Below are positions 1 to 8,337 of a stretch of DNA of 18,149 bases, piece by piece. This DNA is from JABMRP01 sp964444795. Its GTDB lineage: Bacteria > Planctomycetota > Planctomycetia > Pirellulales > Thermoguttaceae. The notes beneath the pieces are model-generated. The model saw only the letters and a program-made list of their open reading frames with translations. It made no database searches and was not told where the DNA came from. The DNA lies in the NCBI GenBank assembly GCA_964444795.1, contig CAYUIQ010000184.1:1-18149 (forward strand), given 5' to 3'. A program made the translations under genes and the position numbers. The stretch's first letter is position 1. The number at the start of each line of letters is the position of its first letter.

Positions 1-52
1 CCCGAAGCGTAAGCGAGGAACGACCAACGAGTCCCCTCGCTTACGCTTCGGG
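1..52. repeat. Foldback (palindromic) intergenic repeat, copy 1
   Basis: Positions 1-18 and 35-52 are a perfect 18-bp inverted repeat (left arm CCCGAAGCGTAAGCGAGG) around a 16-base loop. The inner 24 bases (13-36) match the reverse complement of 9817-9840 at 21 of 24 positions, so this is one copy of a dispersed family also seen at 9769-9860. It sits just before the DUF4139 gene, and the upstream neighbour is outside the window. As RNA it could fold and act as a terminator for that neighbour, but no T-run follows. Confidence 0.75.
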
Positions 53-88
53 TTACCAGAATAATCCGGGCCAGCGTAAGGAAGAAAC

Positions 89-1606
89 ATGAAGACGAAA
101 CCGCTCTGCATCGCCCTCCTGCTTACCGCGCTGGCCACTCAAGCCATGGCCGACGTCGATCTGGTGACCATCCCTCGCCGCGAGGGTGTGCAGCTTACGA
201 TCTACAATTCCGAAGACATCACCATGGTCCGCGAGCACCGATTGCTGACCGTGAAGCCGGGCATCAATCGCATCCAGTTCACCTGGGCCAATACGCTGAT
301 CGATCCCACGAGTATCGATTTCCGCATTCTCGACCACGTCGACAAGGTCGATCTGATCGACACCACGTTTCCCAGCGGCCGAAACGACGCCCTGCAATGG
401 AACATCCGAAGCACCATGGCCGGTAAGCTGCCGGTCGAAATCCGCTACTTCACCAGCGGTATCACCTGGTCGGCCGATTACGTGGGCATCGCCAATGAAG
501 ACGAGACAAAGATGCGACTGACCGGCTACGTTCGCGTCACCAACAACTCCGGCGAACTCTACGACAATGCCCAAACACGGATGGTCGTGGGCACCATCAA
601 TCTGGTGGAGAAGATCGCCGCGCTGGCCACGCGACCGGCACCCGGCTACGAATCTTACAGCCGCCGGTCCGAAGAAGAGCGCACCGTCATGCGCGAGAGA
701 TTCTCCAAGGCTCTGAAGAAAGCAGACGACCCGTACGGCGGCGCCGTCCCGGGCGACATGCCGGTGACACGCCAGCCGGAAAAGCCCAAGGAGGTCGTCA
801 AGGAGGGACTCTCCGAGTACTTCCTCTTTGCCATCGAGGGTCGCGAGGATATCAAGGACAAGGAACCGAAACGTCTGATCTCGATGCAAGTGGCCGACGT
901 GCCGCTAGAGTGCGTCTACAAACTGACCGACCGCGACGGCGGGGCGCAATTCACGAAGTTCTACCGCTTCAAGAACGTCAAATTGCTCGACTCCGCCGGC
1001 GACGAGAAAGACCTCTCGGCGATGGAGAACCTGGGCCTGTCGCCGCTGCCCGATGGCTCGGTGCGCCTGTTCTCCGAGTACAAGAACAAAGACCTCGCCT
1101 ACGTCGGCGGCACGACGACCAAGTACGTGCCCATCGGCGATCGGGTCGAGGTGAACGTCGGCTCCGACGCCGACATCACGGTCGCCCGGCGAATCAAAGA
1201 CCGGCAGATCACGGGCGTCGTCGCCCGGCAGTACAAGCGGCGCGTCGACGACGAGTTTGTCATGCTCTACGACCTGATCGACTACGACGAGACGGTCACC
1301 TATGAAGAGGAAATCATCTCGGGAAAACCGGTCGACGTGAAGGTGGAACTCGAACGCCGCTTCGACGCCGACGTGGTCCTCTGGGGTAGCGAAGGAAAAC
1401 CGGCCGATTGGAACTCCAACGAACCGGGCGCCTACGTCGATCTGCACCAGCTCGACGGCCGCGTCGAACGGGTCGACCAGAACCACGTCAAGTATTTCCT
1501 CGACATGACCCCCGGCGAAAAACGCTTCGTCACCTACACCGTCACCTACAAACGCCGCAAAGTGGGGCCGGAGTTGAACCCGGAAAGAAAGCGGGAGAGG
1601 CTGTAG
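89..1606 (+). CDS. Secreted DUF4139-domain protein
   Basis: The 505-residue product begins with a clear signal peptide (basic KTK, hydrophobic LCIALLLTALA, cleavage probably after AMA at residue 21), so it is exported. The stretch around residues 105-175, with ITWSADYVG, LTGYVRVTNNSGE and a following MVVGTINL, has the pattern of DUF4139 proteins: a Trp-x-x-x-Tyr segment, then a strand ending in N-x-SGE. The second half is rich in acidic and basic residues and probably beta-rich. No catalytic motif, heme site or membrane helix is visible. The ATG at 89 is supported by AAGGAAG at 78-84. The family is known as a mucoidy-inhibitor/DUF4139 type with unclear biochemical role, so no function is assigned. 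The gene is on the same strand as the propeller pair but 372 bases away, so co-transcription is uncertain. Confidence 0.85.
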   Translation: MKTKPLCIALLLTALATQAMADVDLVTIPRREGVQLTIYNSEDITMVREHRLLTVKPGINRIQFTWANTLIDPTSIDFRILDHVDKVDLIDTTFPSGRNDALQWNIRSTMAGKLPVEIRYFTSGITWSADYVGIANEDETKMRLTGYVRVTNNSGELYDNAQTRMVVGTINLVEKIAALATRPAPGYESYSRRSEEERTVMRERFSKALKKADDPYGGAVPGDMPVTRQPEKPKEVVKEGLSEYFLFAIEGREDIKDKEPKRLISMQVADVPLECVYKLTDRDGGAQFTKFYRFKNVKLLDSAGDEKDLSAMENLGLSPLPDGSVRLFSEYKNKDLAYVGGTTTKYVPIGDRVEVNVGSDADITVARRIKDRQITGVVARQYKRRVDDEFVMLYDLIDYDETVTYEEEIISGKPVDVKVELERRFDADVVLWGSEGKPADWNSNEPGAYVDLHQLDGRVERVDQNHVKYFLDMTPGEKRFVTYTVTYKRRKVGPELNPERKRERL

Positions 1607-1640
1607 GGACTGGGGACTGGGGACTAGGGGCTAGGGACTA
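1606..1640. repeat. Heptamer tandem repeat, five units
   Basis: Five consecutive 7-base units run from the last base of the DUF4139 stop codon: GGGACTG, GGGACTG, GGGACTA, GGGGCTA, GGGACTA. A partial unit (GACT) follows. The array is directly visible and G-rich on the + strand, with five G-runs at 7-base spacing. It is outside any gene. Confidence 0.85.
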
Positions 1641-1824
1641 GACTTGATGTCCGGCGGTGGCACTCTTGTCACGTCGAATCGAGACCTCTACGCCCACGGG
1701 TAGCATCCCGTGGGTCGGCGGATGACGACGATCTCCACCGGCACTCCCCCGCCAACGCGAGTGCCGTGCTCTGCGCCGCTCTGGCACAGCACCAGGCCGC
1801 CGGAGACTACCCCGGGGGCAACGA

Positions 1825-1854
1825 TTGACACGACGGCCACTTTCGGCTTACGCT
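1825..1854 (+). promoter_or_regulatory. Weak sigma-70-like promoter candidate for the propeller pair
   Basis: A perfect TTGACA lies at 1825-1830. After an 18-base spacer comes TACGCT (1849-1854), which matches three of six -10 positions. It would give a leader of more than 110 bases that includes the GTAA hairpin. The -10 match is poor, so this is only a candidate. Confidence 0.3.
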
Positions 1855-1890
1855 ATCCGGGGGTAATTGGCCCGCCGGGCGTGAAGTATT

Positions 1891-1906
1891 GCCACGGTAA
1901 CGTGGC
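1891..1906 (+). other. Hairpin with GNRA tetraloop in the leader of the first propeller gene
   Basis: GCCACG (1891-1896) and CGTGGC (1901-1906) pair perfectly around GTAA, a GNRA-type loop. A second stem, GCCCG (1870-1874) with CGGGC (1876-1880), lies just upstream but its single-base loop is too tight to form as drawn. The hairpin is 72 bases before the start codon. No known riboswitch is recognised. Confidence 0.45.
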
Positions 1907-1964
1907 GTGCAGCCGGCGCCGAAAAGCCACCGAAGGTCGCTGGGCCCTTGCACTGGGTACTCTC

Positions 1965-1970
1965 AGGAGA
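1965..1970 (+). promoter_or_regulatory. Ribosome binding site fixing the start at 1979
   Basis: AGGAGA is eight bases before the ATG at 1979. The in-frame upstream ATG at 1907 has no such site and would put 24 polar residues in front of the signal peptide, so 1979 is preferred. Confidence 0.7.
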
Positions 1971-1978
1971 AAAATGAC

Positions 1979-4900
1979 ATGAGGGACGCGGGACAGATCG
2001 GTCTCGTTATTGGCTTGTTGGCGGTCACGGTTGCCGGCAACCTGTCGGCATCCGAGAGCCGCGGCGAGCAATTCGTCAACATTGCCGAGGAGGCCGACGT
2101 CTCGGATTGGCTGCTCGACGAGTCGAGTGGCCGGATCTTCGCGGCGGTGCGAGGCAACGATGACGTGGTCGAGTTCAGCCCCGAAAGCGGCAAGGAAGTA
2201 CGCCGATGGAGGGTCGCCCAGAGGCCGCGTCAAATAGTGATCAAGGGGCACCGACTGGTCGTTAGCGCCGATGAAGTAGGGCTCGGCTTGCTATGCGTCA
2301 TCAATCTCCAGAGCAACGAGATCGAAGGGCAGATCGCCCTGGGCGGCAAGAACCCCGCTGGCCTGTGTTGCTCCAAGGCCGACAACCCGTCGGTCTACGT
2401 CTTCTGCGACACGGCCCCCGGATCCGCGCGGATTGTTCAGGCGGATATTGTCGGCCGCCGCATACAGAATCGCGTTCCCTGCGACCGTTGGGTGGTGATG
2501 GAGCCGTTCTGCGCCGCCATGTCGGCTGACGGACGCTATCTGGTCACCCAGGGCGAAAACGTGGTACAGCTACTGGAGGTCGACGAGACGAAAGGGACGT
2601 TGCAGAGTAAGTTCAGTCGCCGCAATCCCTTCGGCCCTGTCGCGGCCGGTCCTGCCTCGCGTTTCTGGGTGATCGGTAAAACACTGCTCCCCCCCAACTT
2701 AGTTCATGGCGAACCCAACTGGACGAGCCTCACGGGAATCCGTGATTTTGGCGGATCGCCCGTAGCCATCCACCCGACTCTCGATCTGGTCGTTCACACG
2801 GGCGTCGACCCGGTGGAGACCTACCAGCCCGATTTCCAACCGGCCCTGATCTTCGAGACCTTCAGCAAGGCGAGCCCGCCGATCAGCGTGCCGCTGCCGA
2901 CGGCGGAGAATGAGAAATACAAGGCCTGGAGCTACGCCTTTTCTTCCACGCTGCAGTTTGACGCCCGGCGCAACCGGGTTCTCTTCGGTCTTGGGAATCA
3001 TGCCCACGTGCTCGACATGTCGCAATTGGACTTACCCAGCGAACCGCTGCTACTTTTGCAGGCGCCTTCGTTCGTCTCTGGACGAATCGGCCAGCCGATC
3101 CGCATTCCGCTGCAACCGACCAATCCGGCGTTGCTGCCGGTGACGAAATATGCCCTCGACTCGGAACTCCAGGGCGTTGCCGTTGATGAGGAAGGGACTC
3201 TGGTCTGGACGCCCACCGCCGCCGACGTCGGGCTTCACCAGGTGAAGATCACGGCCACCGCGGGTGAAAGTAAGGACGAAGTCGAGTTGGAGTTCCGCAT
3301 CGTCATGCCGACGGTCGACTTGGGGGCGATTGCCCAGCAGTTGGTCGTGGACCGGGCGGGCCACCGGGCGCTGGTGGCCGTACGTGCCCCGGACCAGGAC
3401 AACTTCGACCACTCCACCGCCGAACTGCTGCTGGTCGACCTGAAAGATCTCCGGATTCTCGCTCGCCACGACCTCGGGGGGAAGTTCGTCTCCATGCACC
3501 TCACCGACCGAGCCGTCTATCTGGCCGAGCATGAGAGCCCTTTCTTCGAGGTTTTGAAGCTCGACGACCTGTCGCCCGTGCAACGCGTACAACTCAATCA
3601 TCCGGTTGGCGGGTTCGGCACTTTGGCCCCCAATCGCCTGATCGTCGGCATGGTCAATCACGCCAATCGCCACGATCGCAGCAAAGAAATCGCCGTTTAC
3701 GATGAGGAAACGTTGGAGAAGGTCGACGTTGCGGGGCTCGACGCCGCGAACACCTCGTTCAGTCGTTACTCGTTTTCCGGTGAGGATTCCTTCAGTGAAG
3801 CCGACCTGGTGGTTCCGCTTGACGATGGTGTGTACTTCGCCGGTCTGGTGCTCGATCCGGTGGATCTCCGGCCCCAGTTCTTGTATCGTTGCGAGGGAAT
3901 TCCGGGGGTCTACGTCAACGTATCCCGGTCGAACGATGACCAGGCGACCCCCAAGGCTCCCGGCCCCTGGGGCCGGCACGTGTATCACGACGGGATCCTC
4001 GCCGCCGACGACTGGGTCGCGAGCTGGAAGTCGACTTCCGCGGGCGTGCTGCGGCGATTCCCGGTGGCCGTCCGCGTGCGCAAATCGCGCGAGGACAATC
4101 CGCACGGCGAAATGCCGATCATCGACTTAACGCTCGAGTTTCGAGAATTGACCGCGGGTGGTTTGCATAAGTCGGTGCGATTGTGGAAACGCGAGCAGCA
4201 GAACTCCCACGAGGACGATTCGGACACCGGCACTCCGATGCTGGGCGTCGGCAATGAGACCATTGCGGTGGCCTATCTGGACAGGCTCCTTGTGACACGC
4301 GTTCCCGAGGAGCAGTTGGCCGACGTGGCCCGGCCGTTGCGATTCCTTCCCAAGCAGGAACCGTTGAAAACGACGGTCGGCGAGCAGGTCTCGATGGCGT
4401 TGGAGGCGACCGGTGGTGAGGGTAAAAAGACGTTCGAGATGCTGGCCGATCTTCCCGGGTTGGCGCTGGACGAGGATTCCGGAAAACTAACCGTCGACAC
4501 GACGGCCACCTGGGAGTTTGCCAAGAGCCAACTGAAGTCGCGATGGAAGGAGCGGCGAGTACCCCCGGACCGCCGCATCCTCGACGAGGCCCGGGCAGGC
4601 TACCGGTCGATCTTCGGCGAGGCGACGGAGCAGTTTCCCGTGGCCGTCCACGTACATCTCGCAGTGACCGATGAGAAGGACCAACAGGCTCATCTTGCAT
4701 GCGAACTGGTCATGTTGGGCCCCAGCGATGAGATCGAACGGGTGATCGCCGACATGGCAGAGGAGCGAGAACAGGCCAACCGCCCCAGGCCGGAGCGTCA
4801 ACCAACTCGGCTGTTTGGCGGCGGCGGACAACCGTTCGCCCAGTTCGCTGAATCCGTCCGACTCGCCAATCGGCTCAGCGAGCAAACCGACGCCATGGAG

Positions 4901-5161
4901 CGCGGCCTGGCCGAATTGGAGAAGGACGCGAAACAACTCAACACCGAGTTGGACCAGTTGGAAGAGACCGCCGCTGGCGCCGGTCGGAGCATCGAAAGCA
5001 CGGCCGACCAGATCGCGACCCTGGAGGAGGCATCCCGTCGGCAGGACAGATATCTGCAAGCGATGATGATCGTACTGATCGTACTGCTGGCCGTGCTGGT
5101 GGTCATGGCGGGGATCGTGTTCTTCCGGCTCCGACGACCCGGTCCGATCGATCGACGGTGA
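1979..5161 (+). CDS. Large membrane-anchored propeller/Ig-like protein, paralog A
   Basis: The product has 1060 residues from the ATG at 1979. In order I see a signal peptide (about 1-25); a propeller-like region (about 30-355) with DWLLDESSGRIFAAV and VVEFSPESGKEVRRW; and an Ig-like domain of He_PIG type (about 360-445) with the signature GTLVWTPTAADVG. A second propeller-like region (about 446-770) is followed by a second Ig-like domain starting near 789 (KTTVGEQVSM, then LPGLALDEDSGKL), interrupted by a charged helical insertion. The protein ends with a coiled coil (about 955-1022), one membrane helix (about 1026-1049) and a short basic tail. This predicts a large extracytoplasmic part held in the membrane by its C-terminus. 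No catalytic residues are visible; adhesion, scaffolding or sensing are possible inferences. The whole architecture is not a family I recognise. It is the upstream partner of a tandem duplicate. Confidence 0.85.
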   Translation: MRDAGQIGLVIGLLAVTVAGNLSASESRGEQFVNIAEEADVSDWLLDESSGRIFAAVRGNDDVVEFSPESGKEVRRWRVAQRPRQIVIKGHRLVVSADEVGLGLLCVINLQSNEIEGQIALGGKNPAGLCCSKADNPSVYVFCDTAPGSARIVQADIVGRRIQNRVPCDRWVVMEPFCAAMSADGRYLVTQGENVVQLLEVDETKGTLQSKFSRRNPFGPVAAGPASRFWVIGKTLLPPNLVHGEPNWTSLTGIRDFGGSPVAIHPTLDLVVHTGVDPVETYQPDFQPALIFETFSKASPPISVPLPTAENEKYKAWSYAFSSTLQFDARRNRVLFGLGNHAHVLDMSQLDLPSEPLLLLQAPSFVSGRIGQPIRIPLQPTNPALLPVTKYALDSELQGVAVDEEGTLVWTPTAADVGLHQVKITATAGESKDEVELEFRIVMPTVDLGAIAQQLVVDRAGHRALVAVRAPDQDNFDHSTAELLLVDLKDLRILARHDLGGKFVSMHLTDRAVYLAEHESPFFEVLKLDDLSPVQRVQLNHPVGGFGTLAPNRLIVGMVNHANRHDRSKEIAVYDEETLEKVDVAGLDAANTSFSRYSFSGEDSFSEADLVVPLDDGVYFAGLVLDPVDLRPQFLYRCEGIPGVYVNVSRSNDDQATPKAPGPWGRHVYHDGILAADDWVASWKSTSAGVLRRFPVAVRVRKSREDNPHGEMPIIDLTLEFRELTAGGLHKSVRLWKREQQNSHEDDSDTGTPMLGVGNETIAVAYLDRLLVTRVPEEQLADVARPLRFLPKQEPLKTTVGEQVSMALEATGGEGKKTFEMLADLPGLALDEDSGKLTVDTTATWEFAKSQLKSRWKERRVPPDRRILDEARAGYRSIFGEATEQFPVAVHVHLAVTDEKDQQAHLACELVMLGPSDEIERVIADMAEEREQANRPRPERQPTRLFGGGGQPFAQFAESVRLANRLSEQTDAMERGLAELEKDAKQLNTELDQLEETAAGAGRSIESTADQIATLEEASRRQDRYLQAMMIVLIVLLAVLVVMAGIVFFRLRRPGPIDRR

Positions 5162-5198
5162 CCTTCAATCCATCGCCCGTACAAGAACTCGGTTTTCT

Positions 5199-5203
5199 GG
5201 AGG
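5199..5203 (+). promoter_or_regulatory. Ribosome binding site fixing the start at 5209
   Basis: GGAGG is five bases before the ATG at 5209. The alternative GTG at 5158 overlaps the previous stop codon (GTGA, 5158-5161), which resembles translational coupling, but it would add 17 residues before the signal peptide. I prefer 5209. Confidence 0.65.
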
Positions 5204-5208
5204 CTTCC

Positions 5209-8200
5209 ATGGCACCTGCAAGATGGTTCGGTCCGTGCTGGGGATTGTTGGCGGCGGTCGCCCTATCGGACGTTGCGGCGAGTCAGAGTTCCGGTAAGGA
5301 AGCGGTCGTCATCCGCGCCGGCGAGGAGGTGTCCGATTGGCTGCTCGACGAGTCCAGCGGCCGGGTCTTCGCCTCGTTGGGAAAGCGGGACGAGGTGGTC
5401 GAGTTCAGCTCCGAAACGGGCGAGGAGGTGCGGCGATGGAAGGTCGGCCAGAAGCCGCGCCAGATGGTGATTAAGGGCCGCCGACTGGTTGTGAGCGTCG
5501 CGGAAGGGAGTAGCGCACTGTGCGTCGTCAATCTCGAAAGCAACGAGGTCGAGGGGCAGATCGCACTGGGCAGCAGGAACCCCATCGGCCTGTGTTGCTC
5601 CAAGGCGGACATCCCGCTGGTCTACGCCTTCTGTGACACGGCCTCCGGCTTCTCACAGATGCTTCAGGTGGACATTGTCAATCGCCGGCTGCGGAATCGA
5701 GTTTCTTGCGACTTCTGGGAGGTGCGAGATCCGCGCCTCGCCACCATGTCGGCCGATGGTCGGCATCTGCTGGTCGAGGGCGAACCCAGCCCAACCGGAC
5801 TGGCCCTGATGAAGGTCGACGAGGAGAAGGCCACTTTCGTTGGCCAGATTTACTACCACGACACGTTCGGTTCGTTGGTCGCGGATCCGTGCGGCCGGTA
5901 CTGGCTTGTGAATGGGGAATTGGCCCCGCTGAACCTGTTGCCTTCGGGCCCGAAGGCCACCAATCTGCTCGATTTCCACGGGATTCGCCGTTTTTCGGGC
6001 TTGCCGGGGGCGATCCATCCTGAACTGGACCTCGTGGTCAGCGTCGACTTCTACAGATCCTACTCGACTCGACTGGTCTTCGAGACACTCGGCACCGGCC
6101 AACGGCTGACTGAGGTATCGTTGCCGCTCGAGTCCGGGGAGGGCGATGACCCTTCCGGCTTCAGGTCTCGGGACACCCGGACACTCCAATTCGACGCCGA
6201 GCGCCGTCGAGTCTTTTGCGCACGATTCGAGCAGGCTTGCCTAGTAGACATGGCCTCCTTGAACTTGCCGGCCAAACCGCGGCTGGTGCTACAAGTTCCC
6301 GGCGAAGTCTCCGTCACGTTCGGCCAGACGCTGAAGATTCCCCTTGTGCTGAACAATCCCTCGTTGTTGCCGAGAACGGAGTTCCAGGTCGTCTCGGACC
6401 TCAACGAGATCACTATCGACGACGAAAAGAACCTGGTCTGGAAACCGACGGCCGCCGACGTGGGCATTCGGAGAGTGAAGCTTACGGCCACTGCGCCGGA
6501 GTGCAAAGACGAACTCGAGCTGGATATCCGCGTCGAATGGCCGACCATCGAGTTGGGGGCACTGGTCCGCCGGATGGTCGTGAGCCGCGAAGGCCGATGG
6601 GCGGCGCTGACCGTCCGACCACCAGGCCAACGCCCCATCACCGACAAGGAGCTGCTGCTGGTTGATCTGCAAGAGAGCCGCGTGGCGGCGCGGCGAACGC
6701 TGCGGAAACCGCTGGGTGCTTTCCACGTGACCAGCCGCGCCGTCTATGTCGCCCCGCTGGGCAGCGCCGTCTTTTACGCCTGGAGTCTCGACGACCTCTC
6801 GACCGGCGGGCGCGGCGAGCTTCCCGACGAGATCCGCACGCTGGCTACCCCGGCCACCGATCGCCTGGCCGTCGAGACCGCCAGTGGCATTGCCGTTTTC
6901 GACGAGAGCACCTTGGAGAGAGTCGGTGGTGCTGCCGAGAGCTTGATGCGCGAAAGTGCTCCCGTTGCGACCTGGAATCCGAACGAGATCGCTTTGGCAA
7001 GCCGGTTAAACGAAGGAATGTACTTTTCCGGGATCGTGCTGGATTGCGAGACGTTCACACCGCAAATGCTGTTTCGTTGTCCCGGGATCCCCGCGGTCGG
7101 CGATCCGTTGCTCGCGTCTTCGCGTCATAGTTCGGGGCGGGCGTGCCCGAAGCTCTGGAGCCGCCAGGTGGAATCGGAAGGTTTGTACTCCAACAGCGAC
7201 AGGATCGCCAATTGGACCTCGGCTGAGTCGTTCCTGTCGCAAGACTTTCCGCTGGTCTTGTCGGTCCGCCAGGCCTCAAAGCGTAACCCGGGTCGTGGGC
7301 AATCGATCGCCGAACTTGCATTGGAATTGCGCGATTTGGTCCAAGGGGCACCCTCGCGGTCGTTGACTCTCCTGGAACGTCCGCTGTGGATTCCGCTGCA
7401 TCTGGCCGGACATGCCGCCGAAAACCCGCTCATCACCTCGGCCGGCACGACGGCCGTCGTCGCCTACCTGGACAAGCTGTTCGTCGTGCCGCTTACTCCC
7501 GAGTGGCTCGATCAACTGCCGCAACCTCTGCGGTTTATCCCCAAGCAGGACCGGCTCGAAGCGAACGTCGGTGACACCGTCACCCTGCAGTTTCGAACAA
7601 CGGGTGGCCAAGGCGCAACGACATTCGAGTTGTTGAGCAAACTCCCCGGACTGGCCTTGGACCCGGCGACCGGCCGCCTGGAGGTTGATACGGCTGCCGT
7701 CTGGAAGTTCGGCCGCTCGCAACTGGAAACCTTGCTGGGGGAAAAGGACACCGACGGCGCCCGCGCTCAACTTGCCGCGTCCCAAGCGGTCTACCGATCG
7801 ATCTTCGGCAAGGAGACGGAAGAACTGCCCTTGGCCGTGAATCTGCGGCTTGCCGTTTCCGACCAGCAAGGCCACTCGGACCGGTTTGCCTGCCAACTGG
7901 TGTTGCTGGCTGGGCACGAGGAAATCGCCCCCTTGCTGGCGGCGGCCGGGGAAACGCAAACGCTAACCGACGAGTCAGGGCTCGATGGCCCGGTACCTGC
8001 ACAACTCGCCGAGGTCTTGAGGATGGTTGCTGGGGCAAACGAGCGGGCGACGGAAACGGGGGACCGTTTTGCCAGACTGAGCCGCGAAGTAACGGACCTC
8101 CGGTCACAACTTACCCGCTTGAAAGAAACGCGCGCCGACCACGGTCGAAGCCTCGATGCAATCGCCGGTCGAGACGCCGCGGTTGGTACACTGCTCTCGT

Positions 8201-8337
8201 TGGACGAGACCCTCAATCGGCAAGCCGGCCGCCTGCGATTGGTGCTCATCCTCCTGGCGACATTGGCCGTCGCGCTGCTTGTCACCATGGCACTGATGCT
8301 GCTACGACTCCGGCAGCGTCCTCTTCCACGCCAATAA
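5209..8337 (+). CDS. Large membrane-anchored propeller/Ig-like protein, paralog B
   Basis: The product has 1042 residues from the ATG at 5209 and the same layout as the gene before it. It has a signal peptide (about 1-25), a propeller-like region with DWLLDESSGRVFASL, and an Ig-like domain near 358-445 with NLVWKPTAADVG. Then come a second propeller-like region, a second Ig-like domain from about 775 (LEANVGDTVTLQF, LPGLALDPATGRL) with a helical insertion containing YRSIFGKETEELPLAV, a coiled coil (about 940-1003) and a C-terminal membrane helix (about 1008-1031). Two 20-base stretches are identical at DNA level between the paralogs (2105-2124 with 5335-5354; 2360-2379 with 5587-5606), showing true duplication. 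The start is 47 bases after the upstream stop, so the two are almost certainly one operon. The 3' end overlaps the convergent sulfatase gene by 36 bases. The function is unknown. Confidence 0.85.
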   Translation: MAPARWFGPCWGLLAAVALSDVAASQSSGKEAVVIRAGEEVSDWLLDESSGRVFASLGKRDEVVEFSSETGEEVRRWKVGQKPRQMVIKGRRLVVSVAEGSSALCVVNLESNEVEGQIALGSRNPIGLCCSKADIPLVYAFCDTASGFSQMLQVDIVNRRLRNRVSCDFWEVRDPRLATMSADGRHLLVEGEPSPTGLALMKVDEEKATFVGQIYYHDTFGSLVADPCGRYWLVNGELAPLNLLPSGPKATNLLDFHGIRRFSGLPGAIHPELDLVVSVDFYRSYSTRLVFETLGTGQRLTEVSLPLESGEGDDPSGFRSRDTRTLQFDAERRRVFCARFEQACLVDMASLNLPAKPRLVLQVPGEVSVTFGQTLKIPLVLNNPSLLPRTEFQVVSDLNEITIDDEKNLVWKPTAADVGIRRVKLTATAPECKDELELDIRVEWPTIELGALVRRMVVSREGRWAALTVRPPGQRPITDKELLLVDLQESRVAARRTLRKPLGAFHVTSRAVYVAPLGSAVFYAWSLDDLSTGGRGELPDEIRTLATPATDRLAVETASGIAVFDESTLERVGGAAESLMRESAPVATWNPNEIALASRLNEGMYFSGIVLDCETFTPQMLFRCPGIPAVGDPLLASSRHSSGRACPKLWSRQVESEGLYSNSDRIANWTSAESFLSQDFPLVLSVRQASKRNPGRGQSIAELALELRDLVQGAPSRSLTLLERPLWIPLHLAGHAAENPLITSAGTTAVVAYLDKLFVVPLTPEWLDQLPQPLRFIPKQDRLEANVGDTVTLQFRTTGGQGATTFELLSKLPGLALDPATGRLEVDTAAVWKFGRSQLETLLGEKDTDGARAQLAASQAVYRSIFGKETEELPLAVNLRLAVSDQQGHSDRFACQLVLLAGHEEIAPLLAAAGETQTLTDESGLDGPVPAQLAEVLRMVAGANERATETGDRFARLSREVTDLRSQLTRLKETRADHGRSLDAIAGRDAAVGTLLSLDETLNRQAGRLRLVLILLATLAVALLVTMALMLLRLRQRPLPRQ

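Larger units (their letters stand above)
1641..1978. other. Non-coding gap with short inverted repeats
   Basis: This is the rest of the gap between the DUF4139 gene and the first propeller gene. I find no credible gene: the 90-codon + frame starting at 1710 has no ribosome binding site and no recognisable protein features. The region holds two 8-bp-arm inverted repeats: CCCACGGG at 1693-1700 with 1707-1714, and CGGCACTC at 1739-1746 with 1759-1766. It also holds a promoter candidate and the hairpin at 1891-1906. It looks like accumulated small palindromic repeats followed by a leader region. Confidence 0.6.

Noticed and set aside
1710..1982. A 90-codon open frame in the gap before the propeller genes
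   Set aside because: No ribosome binding site and no protein-like pattern; it runs through inverted repeats and overlaps the real start at 1979.
3050..4105. A 351-codon open frame on the - strand
   Set aside because: It is antisense to the first propeller gene, whose Ig signature lies within this stretch; nothing supports the reverse reading.
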